NCBI GenBank assembly: GCA_963693085.1
Contig: OY856409.1
Coordinates: 1,619,087,711-1,619,151,710 of the forward strand
Reading direction: 5' to 3'
Length of the DNA: 64,000 bases
DNA from: Alisma plantago-aquatica
Lineage: Eukaryota > Streptophyta > Magnoliopsida > Alismatales > Alismataceae
Position numbers and translations under genes: made by a program. Shown one piece after another: positions 1-11,589 of the stretch. The notes below the pieces were generated by a model. It was not told where the DNA came from. It saw only the letters and a program-made list of their open reading frames with translations, and made no database searches. Position 1 is the stretch's first letter. Every line of letters starts with the position of its first letter.

Positions 1-992
1 TATATCAGATCCCAAACAGCAAGAACCGTGAGAAAATAAGGCAAGAAATCCCTAGATTTAGATTTGAACTTCACCAAATAGACACTTCTCTCCACAAAGA
101 AGCAAAACCCTAGAAAAAGAAACAAGAATGATAGATTTTTGAGTTCTAGGGCCACTTTCACCATGGAACAGAAGGGTTCTGACCTGGAGAGATATAGGAG
201 GAAGATCAAAGAAATAAATGCAGGAAATACGGTAAAACTTACACTTCTAGGTCAAGATCACTAGGAGGAAGCTTTTTAGACCCAAAAAGGAAATCAATTG
301 CAACCCTAAATGTTTTTTCCAAGAAGATCCCCACTTTCTTCTTCCTTGGGCAGGGAATTCGCATAAGCACAGAGAGAGAACAAAGTTCAGAGAAGGAGGG
401 AAGTGGAGGAGAGCAGATGGCTAGTTTTGGTGCTTGGGGATAAGTATATGACACTTTAAGATAAAGAAAAAGAAAAGGATGAAGTTCTAGTATCTATCCA
501 AGTGTCCAGGGCCTTAAATTATTAAGAATATACAATCACACACACAAGAAGCTCTACCACTATATGTATAGACCTTCTTAGCTTTCCTTTGTCAAATTCC
601 CCAGCCAATCACATAATTCATTAGTTGATAGAAAGTAGCTCATCCATGAAGAGGTAAACCCTAAAATACCCTTGATGAAAACACCTTCAAACCATGTATC
701 AACTAGGAGCCCCATGGATCAAAACACTCAAGAATGATAATATAACATCTAATGATCATAATGTATGTGACAAATTGCAAGGAAAACCCCTCAATTGGGT
801 AAATTGTAGAAAAGTCCAAAATGTATAGAAAATTGCATAACTTGCTCAAACAATGTCCAAATTGGACCAAATTTGAAAATTAAGCTTGTCTTATGATTTA
901 AAAACAAATAAAAAGGTTATAATATGGTTCTAAGCATTCAATTATGGTAATTAAGCTCATTCAACTCATTAAGCAAGTTCAGGGGCCTTACA
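1..992 (-). repeat. 3' LTR of the Tekay-type element, partial
   Basis: On the minus strand the LTR starts with TGTAAGGCCCC at 992, directly after a polypurine tract. Part of its first 250 bases (about 770-830 on the plus strand) resembles, in reverse, the start of the giant LTR at 24588 (the stretch reading 'ggggttaaattgcaaatg'), so the two are related families. A TATA-like TATACATATA lies at 570-561 on the minus strand. No second copy of this LTR is visible in the window and its far end is not reached. Confidence 0.75.
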
Positions 993-1010
993 ACTATAAA
1001 CCCCTAATAA
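993..1010 (-). promoter_or_regulatory. polypurine tract of the Tekay-type element
   Basis: On the minus strand this reads TTATTAGGGGTTTATAGT and is followed at once by the LTR start TGTAAGG. Just upstream is the self-complementary stretch GAATTTCGGGGCGAAATTC (about 1010-1030, allowing for mutations), a landmark common before the 3' LTR of Tekay-clade elements. It would prime plus-strand DNA synthesis. Confidence 0.7.
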
Positions 1011-1030
1011 GAATTTCGCCCCGAAATCCT

Positions 1031-2352
1031 ACGCAAAAAGAGATGGGTATTTTCTACGCATCTCATTCTCTAGTTCCCATGTGGGTTACTATATTCCATG
1101 ATGATGCCACAAAACTTTCACTAGTATTACATCTTTTCTCTTCAACTTTTTCACCCTCCTATCCAGGATCAACACAGGACCCTCAACATAGGAGATATCC
1201 CCATGTAACTCAACCTCTACTGGTTGGATTTTCTACTCAGTATCTATATGGCATTTCCTCAACATAGAGATGTGAAAGACATTATGCAATCTATGTAGCT
1301 CTGGTGGTAGCTCCAACTTATATGCTACCTTTCCAACATGAGCTACGACAGGGTATGGTCCCATAAATCTAGGAGCCAACTTACCCTTCTTTCCAAACAT
1401 CAACACACCTTTCCAAGGAGACACCTTAAGATATACTCTATCTCCCTCATAGAACTCAAGTGTTCTACGTCGGTTATCTATATAAGATTTCTGCCTGTCC
1501 TGGGTTGGTTTCAACTGTTGTTGTATCACTTTAATCTTTTATGTAGTCTGTTGTACTAGCTCAGGACCCAAAAGTTGATATTCACTTGTCTCATACCAGC
1601 AAAGAGGAGACCGACATCCTCTCCCATACAGAGCCTCATAAGGAGCCATATCTATGATTCTTTGATAGCTATTATTTTGCATAAACTCTATCAGAGTCAG
1701 ATGTACATCCCAACTACCAAGAAATTATAGCACACATGCCCTCAAGAGATCCTATAAAGTCTAAATAGTTCTTTTAGACTGGCCATCAGTCTGCGGATGA
1801 AAAGTTGTGCGGAATCTCAGCTGTGTTCCCATTGTTGAATGTAGACGCTCCCAAAAATGACTTGTAAACTGTGGACCTCTGTCAGAAACTATAGTCACTG
1901 GAATGCCATGCAGACATACTATCTCATCAACATATATTTGCGCCAATTTCTCTGTTGTAAATGTCGTCTTAACTGGAAGAAAATGAGTTGACTTAGTCAA
2001 TCGGTCTACTATCACCCATATGGAAACATGACCCTTGGTTGTCCTAGGAAGACCAACCACAAAGTCCATAGTAATATGATCCCATTTCCACTATGGTATT
2101 GGCAAGGGTTGTAATGTCCCTGTAGGCTTCTGGTGCTCATCCTTCACCTACTGACAAACTGGACATTTGGCAATGAACTCTGTCACATCACACTTTAGAC
2201 CTGGCCACCAATACATGTCTTTCAAGTTTTGGTACATCTTGGTACTTCAAGGATGCATTGCATACATGGAGTAGTGAGCCTCCTCAAGTACCATCTTCCT
2301 CAACCCATCAACATCAGGAACTACTGTCCTATTGTGGTAACAAATTGTACCA
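1031..2352 (-). pseudogene. integrase and chromodomain remnant (Tekay-type)
   Basis: This is the integrase region of the pol polyprotein, which would insert the cDNA copy into the genome. Reading on the minus strand from about 2352, the zinc-binding part shows two histidines (EEAHYSMYAMHP) and CPVCQ. The core follows with [23 protein letters not shown] and [14 protein letters not shown], where two catalytic aspartates can be seen. The GDRVYLKVSP block and LHNVFHISMLRKC mark the C-terminal domain. After a stop, VEGPVLILDRRVKKLK and LVKVLWHHH give the chromodomain, which in this clade directs insertion towards particular chromatin. In-frame stops (for example after CPVCQ and after SKRTI) show it is dead. 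Confidence 0.9.
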
Positions 2353-2474
2353 TCATCTGCCTCATGAAAGCCATCATACTTTCCATTGCCAATCCATGAT
2401 CGGATATTTTGTATCACAGTATTATTTTGTTGTGCATCATGAATCTGCTATCTTAAGGTAGGTTTCACTTGTAA

Positions 2475-3001
2475 CTATGCCAATAATCCAGCTAGCAAGG
2501 AAACTTCTAGCTGTACATTCACCTGGCGAAGAGACACTAGCATATCTCTCCTATGGCACATCAAGGAATTTAATTGTGCATTATCTATCATTGATAATGA
2601 AGATGACTTTCTACTCAATGCATCATCTACCACATTTTCTTTATCTGGATGGTAGTCTATTGTGCAATCATAATCCTTAATCAGCTCCATTCGTCTCCTC
2701 TGCCTCTATTCAGCTCCTGTTTTGAGAAGATATATTGTAGATTCTTGTGGTCAGTGAAGATCTGACACTTTTCTCCATAAAGATAGTGTCTCTAGATCTT
2801 TAAGGCATGGACCACCACTGCAAGCTCTAGATCATGTGTTGGGTAATTCTCCTCATGTTTCTTAAGCTGTCACAAAGCAAAAGAAATCACATTTTTATCC
2901 TACATCAACACACATCCCAACCCATTCTTTGAAGCATCACAAAAGACAATATAGCCTTTTCCTTGCTCTAGCAGTACTAACACTGGTGTACTAGTCAACT
3001 T
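2475..3001 (-). pseudogene. RNase H remnant (Tekay-type)
   Basis: The minus strand reads DASKNGLGCVLMQDKNVISFALRQL in pieces, then [47 protein letters not shown], a stop, and MELIKDYDCTIDYHPDKENVVDDALSRKS. These are the usual blocks of the Ty3 RNase H, which removes the RNA template after reverse transcription. It continues directly from the RT segment. Stops and the degraded link after KQELN mark it as a pseudogene. Confidence 0.88.
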
Positions 3002-4135
3002 TTATTTCAAAAGCTGGAAAGAACGTTGACACTTATCATTCCAAGAAAAAGGAACATCCTTCCTGGTTAACCTAGTTAGGGGTAACGCTATAGAACTAAA
3101 GTCTTTGATGAACCTCCTATAGTAACATGACATACCTAGGAAACTACAGATCTCTATTGGTGTCTTTGGTTGTTCCCATTCTAGTACAGATTCCACTTTC
3201 TCGGGATCAACACAAACGCCTTTTCCAGATATAACATGGCCCAGAAAAGACACTTCAGATAACCAGAATTCACACTTGCTGAACTTAGCATATAGTTGAT
3301 GCTGCCTCAACAAAGTCAATGCCTGGCGAAGGTGTTGCTCATGTTGCTGACTATCCTTGGAGTATATCAGGATATCATCTATGAACATGACCACACACTG
3401 ATCAAGATAAGGTCTAAACACCCTATTCATTAGATCCATAAAAGTTGCAGGTGCATTGGTTAGCCCAAATGGCATAACCACAAACTCATAATGACCATAC
3501 CTAGTCCTAAAAGTTGACTTGGGTATGTCATAAACCTTGATTCTCAACTAATGGTAACCTAACCTTAGGTCTATCTTTGAAAACACAGTGGCACATCTCA
3601 ACTGATCAAAAAGATCATCAATCCTCAGCAAAGAATACTTATTCTGTATTGTCACCTTGTTTAACTGTCTGTAGTCTATACACAACCTCATTGAACCATC
3701 CTTATTTTTAACAAACAATACGGGAGCACCCCAGGGGGAAGTGCTTGACCTGATAAAACCCTTCTCTAACAGTTCTTGTAACTGTTTCTTTAACTCTTGC
3801 ATCTCTGCTGGTGCCATTCTGTATGTTGACTGTGTTATGGGTTGTGTTCCAGTAACAAGATTGATCTCAAACTCAATCTCTCTAGGAGGGGGGATGCTAG
3901 GAAATTCCTCAGGAAAGACATCCTCAAATTCTAACACCATTGGTACCTCCTGGATACTAGGACCTCTCGCCTTAGTATCCACAACATGAGCTATGAAAGC
4001 CTCACATCCTGGTCTCATCAACCGCTCAATTATCATAGATGACATCAAACATGTAGGAAGAATCTTCCTATCACCTTGGAAAATCCATTGTACATCTCCA
4101 TCATGGAACGTCGCCACCTTAGTACTACAGTCCAA
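3002..4135 (-). pseudogene. reverse transcriptase remnant (Tekay-type)
   Basis: Two open pieces (4135-3548 and 3547-3002) are separated by a single stop after KIDLRLGYH. The first carries the RT entry [14 protein letters not shown], the fingers block [37 protein letters not shown] and the start of the palm. The second carries [25 protein letters not shown] and the catalytic box FIDDILIYS (the YxDD site, here FIDD), then the thumb and connection region. The protein would copy genomic RNA into DNA. One nonsense change divides it, and the neighbouring domains are more damaged. Confidence 0.93.
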
Positions 4136-4137
4136 GA

Positions 4138-4467
4138 CTACCTTGTATTTTCTAAGGTATCCATTCCTAGGATTACATCAAAACCATGCATGTCAAGTGG
4201 TAAAAGATCCACTTGAATGTTGTGTCCAGAAAAAGAAAGAACACAAGAAGGGCACACTTCCACCAACTCGGTGGAATCAACCAAAGGAGTCTCTAGCCGT
4301 AGGCTATCAGATCTAAGAATAACAGGTAGATAAAAACTACCTATCACCTCTCTGGTGATAAAAGAGTGTGTCTTACCCGGATCTACTAACAAAGATACGA
4401 AACAAGAAGCAGACAAATCAGAATTAAATAATTCCATCTGACCCGTCACGACTCGTGGATTGACCAC
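4138..4467 (-). pseudogene. aspartic protease remnant (Tekay-type)
   Basis: A 109-codon open piece on the minus strand contains LVDPGKTHSFIT, which matches the position of the catalytic D-S/T-G triad of retropepsins, and [11 protein letters not shown] near its end, the second family landmark. The serine or threonine of the triad is replaced by proline (DPG), which should impair catalysis. It lies between gag and RT as expected. It would process the gag-pol polyprotein. Confidence 0.82.
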
Positions 4468-4479
4468 TGCTTCCGGCTA

Positions 4480-5258
4480 GGTCATGGCATAGAACCTGGT
4501 TGTCGCCTACTTCCATCCACATCCTCTGCTCGCCTATTCCGAGGATCCTGCATGGGACGCTTAACCAAGTCCTCTTCCACTACCAATATCAAATAGTCAT
4601 TGTTATGATCCCTTTTAATTATGACTTGGCTACTGAGTCACCTCCTCAACCTTCATAGGGCAATTCCAATCGAATATGCCATGTATGTCCACATTGATGA
4701 CACACTCAGTTATCACTCTGTGGTCTAAACGGCCCTCTAACTGAGACTGATGATGAACTATGAGCTCCTGTTGGTGGAAAATTGTGACCTCTACCCCTAC
4801 TTGGGGTCCACTATGATGGTGCATGTGATCTTGGTTCAGTGAAGGTTGACATTGGTTGCGACGGTGGTGGGAAAAACCTTGTCTTATTAAATCCTCTAGA
4901 TGATTGCCTTTGAAACTGCATAAGTCACTTCTTAACATTAGCATCACGCTTCTCTACGGCAGACCTCTCAATCCTCTTGACAGATTCCACAAAGGTGGAA
5001 AACCTTTCCCTATTCTCCAAGGCTAATGTTGTAGTAGTCAACTCAGTACTCAGACCCTTTTCAAATCTTTGGATCGTTTCCTTGTCTGTTGCTGCCATGT
5101 GCGGGCAGAACCTCAGAAGTTCTATAAACTTTAATTCATACTCATTGATAGTCATAGCTCCTTGATGAATCTTTTCAAAGTAAGAGATTTTCTCATCTAG
5201 GTAGGTCGGTGGAAAATATCGGCTAACAAATTCAGGCCAGACCTCGTCCCTTGGTCCT
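4480..5258 (-). pseudogene. gag remnant, N-terminus missing (Tekay-type)
   Basis: On the minus strand from 5258 the sequence reads EFVSRYFPPTYLDEKISYFEKIHQGA and then MTINEYELKFIELLRFCPH...FEKGLSTELTTTTLALENRERFSTFVESVKRIERSAVEKRDA, the C-terminal half of a chromovirus capsid. Near 4710-4665 a zinc knuckle is still visible (CHQCG...H in one frame, WNCP in the next), so a frameshift has split it. About 100 N-terminal residues are absent because a different sequence begins at about 5258. The closest relative in the window is the gag at 30494-31524. Confidence 0.85.
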
Positions 5259-5669
5259 CTTCTTCATCCTTCTAGACTCCTCGGTTCTTTCTCTCTTTAG
5301 ATCTACCCCAAACAGTAGCCTGATGGAGGTGAGAGAATGGCGGTGGAGACTGATCTTCTCTCTCCTCAGCTTCCGCCCTTAGAGATCGTAGACCAGTAGT
5401 AGAGGAGGGTGGTGATGTAGATCTTCTCTCTCCTTGGTGGTGAAGATGAACGTGGCACAGATGTTTTCTCTCCTCAGCTTCTGACTTTGGAGAGAGTAGA
5501 TCTGAGATGAAGATGGAGGAGAGAGAGTGTGGAGGCTGGTGACTATTAGAGCATGTAGGCTGAGTGCATTGGTCCTCTCAGACCTTCAGATACTCCCACG
5601 GGGCTCTGGCTCTAGTCCAGCAGCCTTTCGGCATCCAGGCTCTCCCCCTGGAGAGTGGGGGGTGTTGTT

Positions 5670-5678
5670 CTATTTATA
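5670..5678 (-). promoter_or_regulatory. TATA box, minus strand
   Basis: TATAAATAG on the minus strand, followed downstream by a CT-rich leader-like stretch and preceded upstream by the CGCGGTC cluster. The same word occurs at the equivalent place of the Athila1 3' LTR (40551-40543). Confidence 0.5.
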
Positions 5679-5759
5679 GGCACGGGCTGGGTCTATGGCA
5701 TGTGCTTTGCACGTGTCTTTTATTAAGTTGAATCAGCGTACAGGAACCCACATTTTGTG

Positions 5760-6970
5760 CGTGATCGCGGGCTGGATTAAAGAGACCGCGACCGCGGTCT
5801 AGGGACACCGCGGCCGCGGTCGGGCGTTCTCAGTTGAGGTCTTTCTTCTTCGCGATCGTGGTCAGTGCCTGCATGGTCGCGGTCCTCTTCTCTTCTCGGG
5901 TCGCGGTCTCCTTTACTGCTGCTGTGAGTGGGCGACAGCTAGTGCTGCTTGGGCGAAGGCTATCGTTGCTTGGTCGAGGTCACTGCCGGGCTGACGATGG
6001 CTATTGGGAGGATGATCGCGACTTGGTGGGAAGGACACCGCGGGTTGCTGGAGGGCAACCGCGGGTGCGGTCTGATGCGAAGAGGCGTAGAAACCGCAGA
6101 TGGAAGGATAGGATGTTGGCGAGATGGAGGTGTCGTGGCATGCAGCAGGGTGGAGGAAGCAGCGGGTGATTGGAGTGACCGTGGTTGGAGAGGGACTACC
6201 ACGAGTCGCGGTGTCTGTTGCCGGGGGTCGAGGTGTGTTGATAGGGAGGACCCAGCCACAGTTAGGAGATGAGCAGGTCGCGATTGGAGGCACTGGTGGT
6301 CGCGGTTGGCTTTGCTGGCAGGGGACCGCGGGCGTGCAGATGATGGTCGCGGACCCAGATCTATGGAGAGACCGCGGTTGGCACTGAGGGATGATCGTGA
6401 TGTGGAAGAGGAGGTCACGATCGCTGGTGCAGGTGCGAGGAGAAAGGAGATGAGGCTGCGGGAGGCATCTCTGTGGTTGGCGTTGGTGTAGGCACCCGAC
6501 CGCGGTTTAGGGTTGGTTAGGTGTGACTGATGTGGAGATGTGATGATGGACGGAGAAGAGAGGATGCAGCCCAGGTCGCGGTGAAGCAGGGAAGCTATTC
6601 AACAGCGATCACGGTGAGGACAACGGCGAAGACTACGGGCGGAGAGAAAGGGTGTTGCGATGCGTTGGAGATGTAGAGAGTGCGACCACGGTGCGGTTGA
6701 TGAGGTCGTGGTGTGGTGATGAGAAGGAAGATGAAGTCGCGGTCAGTGGAGGTGTGGCGGGAACAGATCGTGGTTAGGAGGGAAGCACACAGCGGGTTGC
6801 GGTCTTTGAGGTGGGGTATGCAGATCGCGATGTTGGCGGGAGGTCGCGGTCTTTGCGCTACGTGGTGCGTTGTTAATCGCGGGTCGTGATTAGGGTAGGT
6901 TGCAGGGGAGGTCGCGATCTGGTACCATGAGGAAGATCGCGGTCTTAGTAGCAGGGATGCCCTCGGTTAG
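5760..6970. repeat. cluster of CGCGGTC/GACCGCG motifs
   Basis: Words such as GACCGCG, GGTCGCGGTC, ACCGCGG and GATCGCGGTC recur every 20-60 bases, in both orientations, over about 1.2 kb. Spacing is irregular, so it is not a tandem satellite. CGCG-centred words resemble the CGCG box recognised by plant CAMTA factors; a functional link is only inference. Confidence 0.7.
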
Positions 6971-7050
6971 GGTGAAGAAGAGGAAATCACAACCGGCTGG
7001 ATGAGTTGAGATGGACCGAGGCCCAAGAAGGCTGGTGCGGGCCTAAATTT

Positions 7051-9690
7051 CCCTGCACAAACATGCGAAGAAATCCAACTAAAATGAGAATAAAGCAGTT
7101 AAGCTAAGTCAGGATGTATGATGTGAATTAGGCAATATAAGCAAATAAACGAGAACCAAATTGGGTCCACAGTAAAGAACAAGACTGTGACGACAATGTA
7201 TTCATCATAAGGTTATATATCAAACAATACAAATCACTGGGCCTCAGTTTAGCAGAGAGAGCATGGATAAGAGGTTGTTCATCTATGTTCGGTGCATGCA
7301 AGACCAACATTGGCCATTTAGCTACATTATCTATGAAGAGATAGAAAACATAAAACATGAGCATTATTGGGCAAATTAAGACTAAAGGGACATGAAACTA
7401 AAGATAAAAAGCATAGATAATATGCGTGGATTTGGGTGTTATCACCAGGCCTACCAACCAGTTCATCCCTCTTCTTCTTACCTCTCACACCTTGCACCCA
7501 ATTGTCCAACATAATTCCTGCAACAGAGCAACACGACCTACCATCTCACCCTCACCATGCTCTGTATTTCTTCCTATGCATCCCCTATTACAGGAAACCA
7601 TCGTGTAGGCCATATCCGCAAACTCCAGCAGCCATACAACAGGTTGCTTGCTAGCCACAGTGACGACGGCAAGATCAGTCTATTCCTCTAGACTCACCTC
7701 ATCCACCAGCCGCCATGGATCCACAACCCCTATCAATCATCTTCTCCTACTTCTTCTTCTCTTCCTCCTTAAGCTGCCACTATAATTAGCATGTCGATCA
7801 GCCCAACAACCGCTATAACCTCGACAGTGACCTCCTAACCCCTCACCACTGTTGGATGGACCAATCCAAACCATCAAGAATGAATGATGTGCAGTTGAGC
7901 AAGCCTCACGATCCCAACGACCATGACAACGATCAACCATCACTCCAATAGGGCTTTCGTCACCACCTATTACATCGCATCTTGAAGATCCATTGACATC
8001 TTACAGCCATGTGCCAACCTGTTCACGAACCTGATGCCCGCACCTCCGCCTGGGAGAGGTATTGATTCGGCTTAGACAATGCATGGTGATCATTGGATCA
8101 CGGTCAAGCTTTGACCTAGACCCTAGATCTACGACTGTGAAGCATCCACACACCTCTCCCTCTCTACTTCCACCACTCACATGTTCCTAGGAGGCCATGC
8201 ATTCTTATCTTCCAGACCTCGGCTACGGTCAAAGGTCGCCTGTCGATCAATGACCCATAGTTTTCTCAACTTTTCCTTTTTCAGGTGTTTCTCTTCTCCT
8301 CTCTGCTCGAAATTCTAATAAATAGGAAGATCTTGTTTTAATCATAAGAAATACATCCTAGCTCCAAATATTATGATTAAATAGTCAACCTTGATTAGAA
8401 AAACCCAAGGAATTTATTAAAAATACTTACGTAGTCTATTTTTTTATGGATCTCACCAATATCCCTAGATTTTTTCTTGTGCTCATAATATTTTATTTAA
8501 TAATTGTATTTAGAGTTTAATCTTTGAGAATCCCTAATTCTTGACTCTAATGATCATCTTGAGATGCTAAATTGAACTTGACTTAATAAGAGTTTGATCT
8601 AATCTTTATAACTCATCTACCCTAGAATATGAATCATGCACCTTGAAATAAGGATTAATCTTGATATGTTGATGATTAATCTTAATCTTACAAAACCCTT
8701 AATCATAATCATGACTCATGACTCTACTTGATCTAATCTTGAGTTCCAATGATGATCATTCATCTTGTTAATGATCTAGAGATTTTATGGTAACTAAAAT
8801 AATGTTTATAATAATTAGGGTTGACATATGTTCCTAAAACACCTAGGTAGGTCATTCGTTTTTTAAACATGCTTGACACTTGAATAATGATGGACATATT
8901 GAAATATTATTGATTATAAGTGGATGACCTAACCCTAAGTTTGAAATAGGAAAATTTAACCCTAATCTTAAATATTGAAACATGATCCTCTTAAAACCAT
9001 GATCTTGACCATTGATCCAATATTGTTGATCTAGGATCTGACTCAAGGGGTTGATCTACTCTTTCTTGGAATCCATAATCTGAATACTCATTAAGAAGGT
9101 ATGCTATTATATCTCCTCCTTGGCTGTAGTGAAGATACCTTTTATATATCTCTTGATTGTATACTTGGCTATATACTTATTTGAGATAATGTTCCCTATT
9201 GATTAGTCTTCCATTTTTCCTATGTTATATTTTGAGAAAAACATGGAAACATAAATGGCATTACCCATTATGACTACCTGTATATAGATGATGATAATGT
9301 TGATAATGTTGACATTGAGTGCAAGTGACCTCCTCATTCGGAGGGTGGAACATGTACATTGACCTCCTACCTCATATGAGGAGAAAGAGCCTGGTGACCT
9401 CCCCCATCTTGTTCGGGCGATGGAGCCAAATAAATTATAAGTGTGCGTCTTGATATCAGCATAATGGGAAATTTGTAATAAAATTCTTGTCAAACAAATA
9501 TTGGTTTTGGAAAAATTGTTTGTTATACTTTTTTAACATAAGTCCTACCAAGTGTACTATTTGTCTATAAACTAATTTTTCTTGTTTTTATAGTGTATCG
9601 TGCAATTTCATTGATTGTGTCTTGATTTTCGTGATTTTAGGTAATGCAAGAAACTAAAGACTATGCACATGTTATCTACTCTTTTTATCA
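7051..9690. other. 2.6 kb without a recognisable gene
   Basis: From 7051 to 8270 the DNA is of mixed composition with C/T-rich patches. From 8270 to 9690 it is AT-rich with many loose repeats of words like AATCTTGA and CCTAATC. Short open frames exist on both strands but none shows a known domain, and they overlap each other. The block 9310-9430 (GACCTCCTCATTCGGAGGG and neighbours) has the GC content of LTR U5 regions but I could not pair it. Most likely old retrotransposon debris. Confidence 0.5.
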
Positions 9691-9826
9691 TCTATTGAAA
9701 TAAAGACTGCTACATCAAATCTGGACTCTGTTTGGGAGCTAAACTGTAAAAGGGATGTAGTTGTTGGCTAGTTTCTTATCTATCCTTTCTTTTCATGTTG
9801 CCTACGGGCCTTATGTAATATATACT

Positions 9827-9960
9827 TTGGTTCATTTCAATAAAAGAAGAATGTTATTTTCGTTTTTCATATTATATGTGTGATTTTTGGGTACGTTGGT
9901 TCATTTCAATAAAAGAAGAATGTTATTTTCGTTTTTCATATTATATGTGTGATTTTTGGG
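9827..9960. repeat. perfect 65-base direct repeat (69-base period)
   Basis: Bases 9827-9891 recur without change at 9896-9960, separated by TACG. The unit contains CAATAAAAGAAGAATG, a polyadenylation-like word. Identity of the two copies in otherwise decayed surroundings implies a recent duplication. Confidence 0.95.
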
Positions 9961-9999
9961 CCACTCAGGGATGAGCTTTCTAATCCCTTTAACATTGCC

Positions 10000-11330
10000 C
10001 ATTTGGATAGTGGGATTGGGATCAAAGTAAGAATGGTTTCATGACACAATCCTTGATCCAATTGAATTGATCATTTAACTGGTCAGTCATCATATGAACC
10101 GGTCATCTCATGCTTTGAACTGGTCAGTTCATTTAGTGAACTGGTCAATTCATGCCCTAGTTCAACAATTGTGCCAATGTTATTTCCAATTGACCTGACA
10201 CTCCAACCAATTAGTTCAACCCTTGAACCAGTCATTGCATAGTCCAGTTAGTCAGTTTTGAACCATAGTTGTTTAAATTGAATACCTAAACATTTTCAGT
10301 AATCGAGTCAAACATCATTCATGAATAAACTCCTATTCCAAGTGCATCCTCTGTGTGTGACCCTATATGTCCCAAATTACACTGGCAGTGAATGTCCATA
10401 ACCAATTTATGACATCACAAGCAATGCATGGTATCTAGCAATGCATCATTACTACCCAAGTAATTCAGAAAGTTGGATAACAACTTCAACCTACAATCTA
10501 TGATTAGTCTTACCGTGATCGTATAGTTCCTTTGTCTCTAATATCTGGATCAAACTTGAGTCACAAAATCATCATCATCTTCAATGTTCAATCCATGTTC
10601 CTTAAACTAGAGAATACTTTTTGACATGTGAGTTCACACATCACATATTGAATCGCATGCGTATGGCCATACATTTCTCAATCTCTCTTAGCAAGTGACA
10701 TGGATATCAATTTCCTATAGGAGGGAAAAATCCCATCTACATCACTCACACTCAATTTCCATGTGTCATAGAGTACTCGAGCATCACCTTTATAGCAACC
10801 CTTACTCAAGGTCATGTTGGATGATGTCAAATCACAACAAATGACATAAGATGAGTATAGTGACTTTAGGTCTAAGAACCACAATCACCACTATCACTAT
10901 GAGAGTTGATTCTGACTACCATTCCATGGTATCCATATATCAATCTCATAGTGGGTTTGTTTGATATATTATTCTCTAAAATGTACCTATTTGTTTGGTT
11001 TGATATAACATATCGTGACTTGTGAGATTATGTCATAAACCAACATACACTCTATCCTGATGTAATATTGTTGTCTATTTTGCTTCCATAGTGATACCCA
11101 ACTAGGGACATAACAAGAATGTATGTACACATGTCATACATATGATCTCATAGCTCAGGTCCTCAGACTGAATACATATGTCATCGAGTAACATAATTCT
11201 TTTGACATCTATCATATTCATGATTGAGACAAACATAACAGACATAATTCACTTTATCATTATCATATCAGGTATATAGTGCCCCATTACAATCACCATA
11301 TGATTGGTTCTCTGGGCATACATACCAACA
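10000..11330 (-). repeat. 3' LTR of the copia element, lower end uncertain
   Basis: Begins on the minus strand at 11330 with TGTTGGTATGTATGCCC, immediately after the polypurine tract. The lower part (10270-10040) carries a cluster of ACTGGTCA/ACCGGTCA words. The expected end (TTTCCCAACA preceded by the U5 seen at 16071-16330) was not found below, so the LTR is truncated or ends in sequence I cannot recognise. Confidence 0.6.
10040..10270. repeat. cluster of ACTGGTCA/TGACCGGT-type motifs
   Basis: AACTGGTCAGTCA, GAACCGGTCATC, GAACTGGTCAGTTC and GAACTGGTCAATTC occur within about 100 bases, and related words continue to 10260. GAACTGGTCAGTTC is nearly a perfect palindrome. It lies in the lower part of the copia 3' LTR. 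Confidence 0.65.
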
Positions 11331-11348
11331 GACTCCCACTTGCACTTT
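11331..11348 (-). promoter_or_regulatory. polypurine tract of the copia element
   Basis: The minus strand reads AAAGTGCAAGTGGGAGTC and is followed directly by the LTR start TGTTGG. A purine tract of the GTGGGAG kind next to TGTTGG is typical of Angela-type copia elements. Confidence 0.75.
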
Positions 11349-11589
11349 GAGACAATCACCCACGAATCTCATTCCAAGTGATCTTAACATGTCCATCATG
11401 TTTCTATTGTGCAAACACTTTAATAGTGGGTTAGCAACATTTTCTTCTAGTCAGTATTTTGCAAGTTTCACATCTACTTACAGTATAACTTTTTGTATGA
11501 GATGGAAGTGTTCTAGTATGTTATCTGAGATTCCTTACCTATCCAGTAGCTCCATTGTTTCTAAGTATTTCTACTATGTCATCAATGGT

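Larger units (their letters stand above)
1..5258 (-). mobile_element. Tekay-type Ty3 chromovirus copy, decayed, cut by the window edge
   Basis: On the minus strand the order is gag, protease, RT, RNase H, integrase, chromodomain, polypurine tract, LTR, which is the Ty3 chromovirus order. The integrase C-terminus runs into a chromodomain-like segment ending close to the polypurine tract, as in the Tekay/Del clade. Frames carry many stops and shifts, so it cannot act alone. The gag N-terminus, primer-binding site and own 5' LTR are missing: gag homology stops near 5258, where a different GC-rich segment begins. The left end (3' LTR) runs off the window. Confidence 0.9.
5259..7050 (-). mobile_element. 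GC-rich LTR-like segment joined to truncated gag
   Basis: Homology to the Tekay gag ends abruptly at about 5258. What follows is CT-rich leader-like sequence, a minus-strand TATA box at 5678-5670, then 1.2 kb of unusually GC-rich DNA full of CGCGGTC motifs. This order (leader, TATA, motif cluster) matches the Athila1 LTRs at 40200-41640 and 58100-59540, so I read it as the U3-R part of an unidentified LTR in minus orientation. No partner copy, PBS or exact ends were found. Open frames of 60-150 codons here run on both strands at once and reflect the GC-rich composition, not genes. Confidence 0.45.

Noticed and set aside
5834..6491. Possible GC-rich host gene (frames of 107-152 codons on both strands)
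   Set aside because: Frames overlap on opposite strands, translate to R/G/P/S-rich low-complexity protein, and follow the CGCGGTC word cluster.
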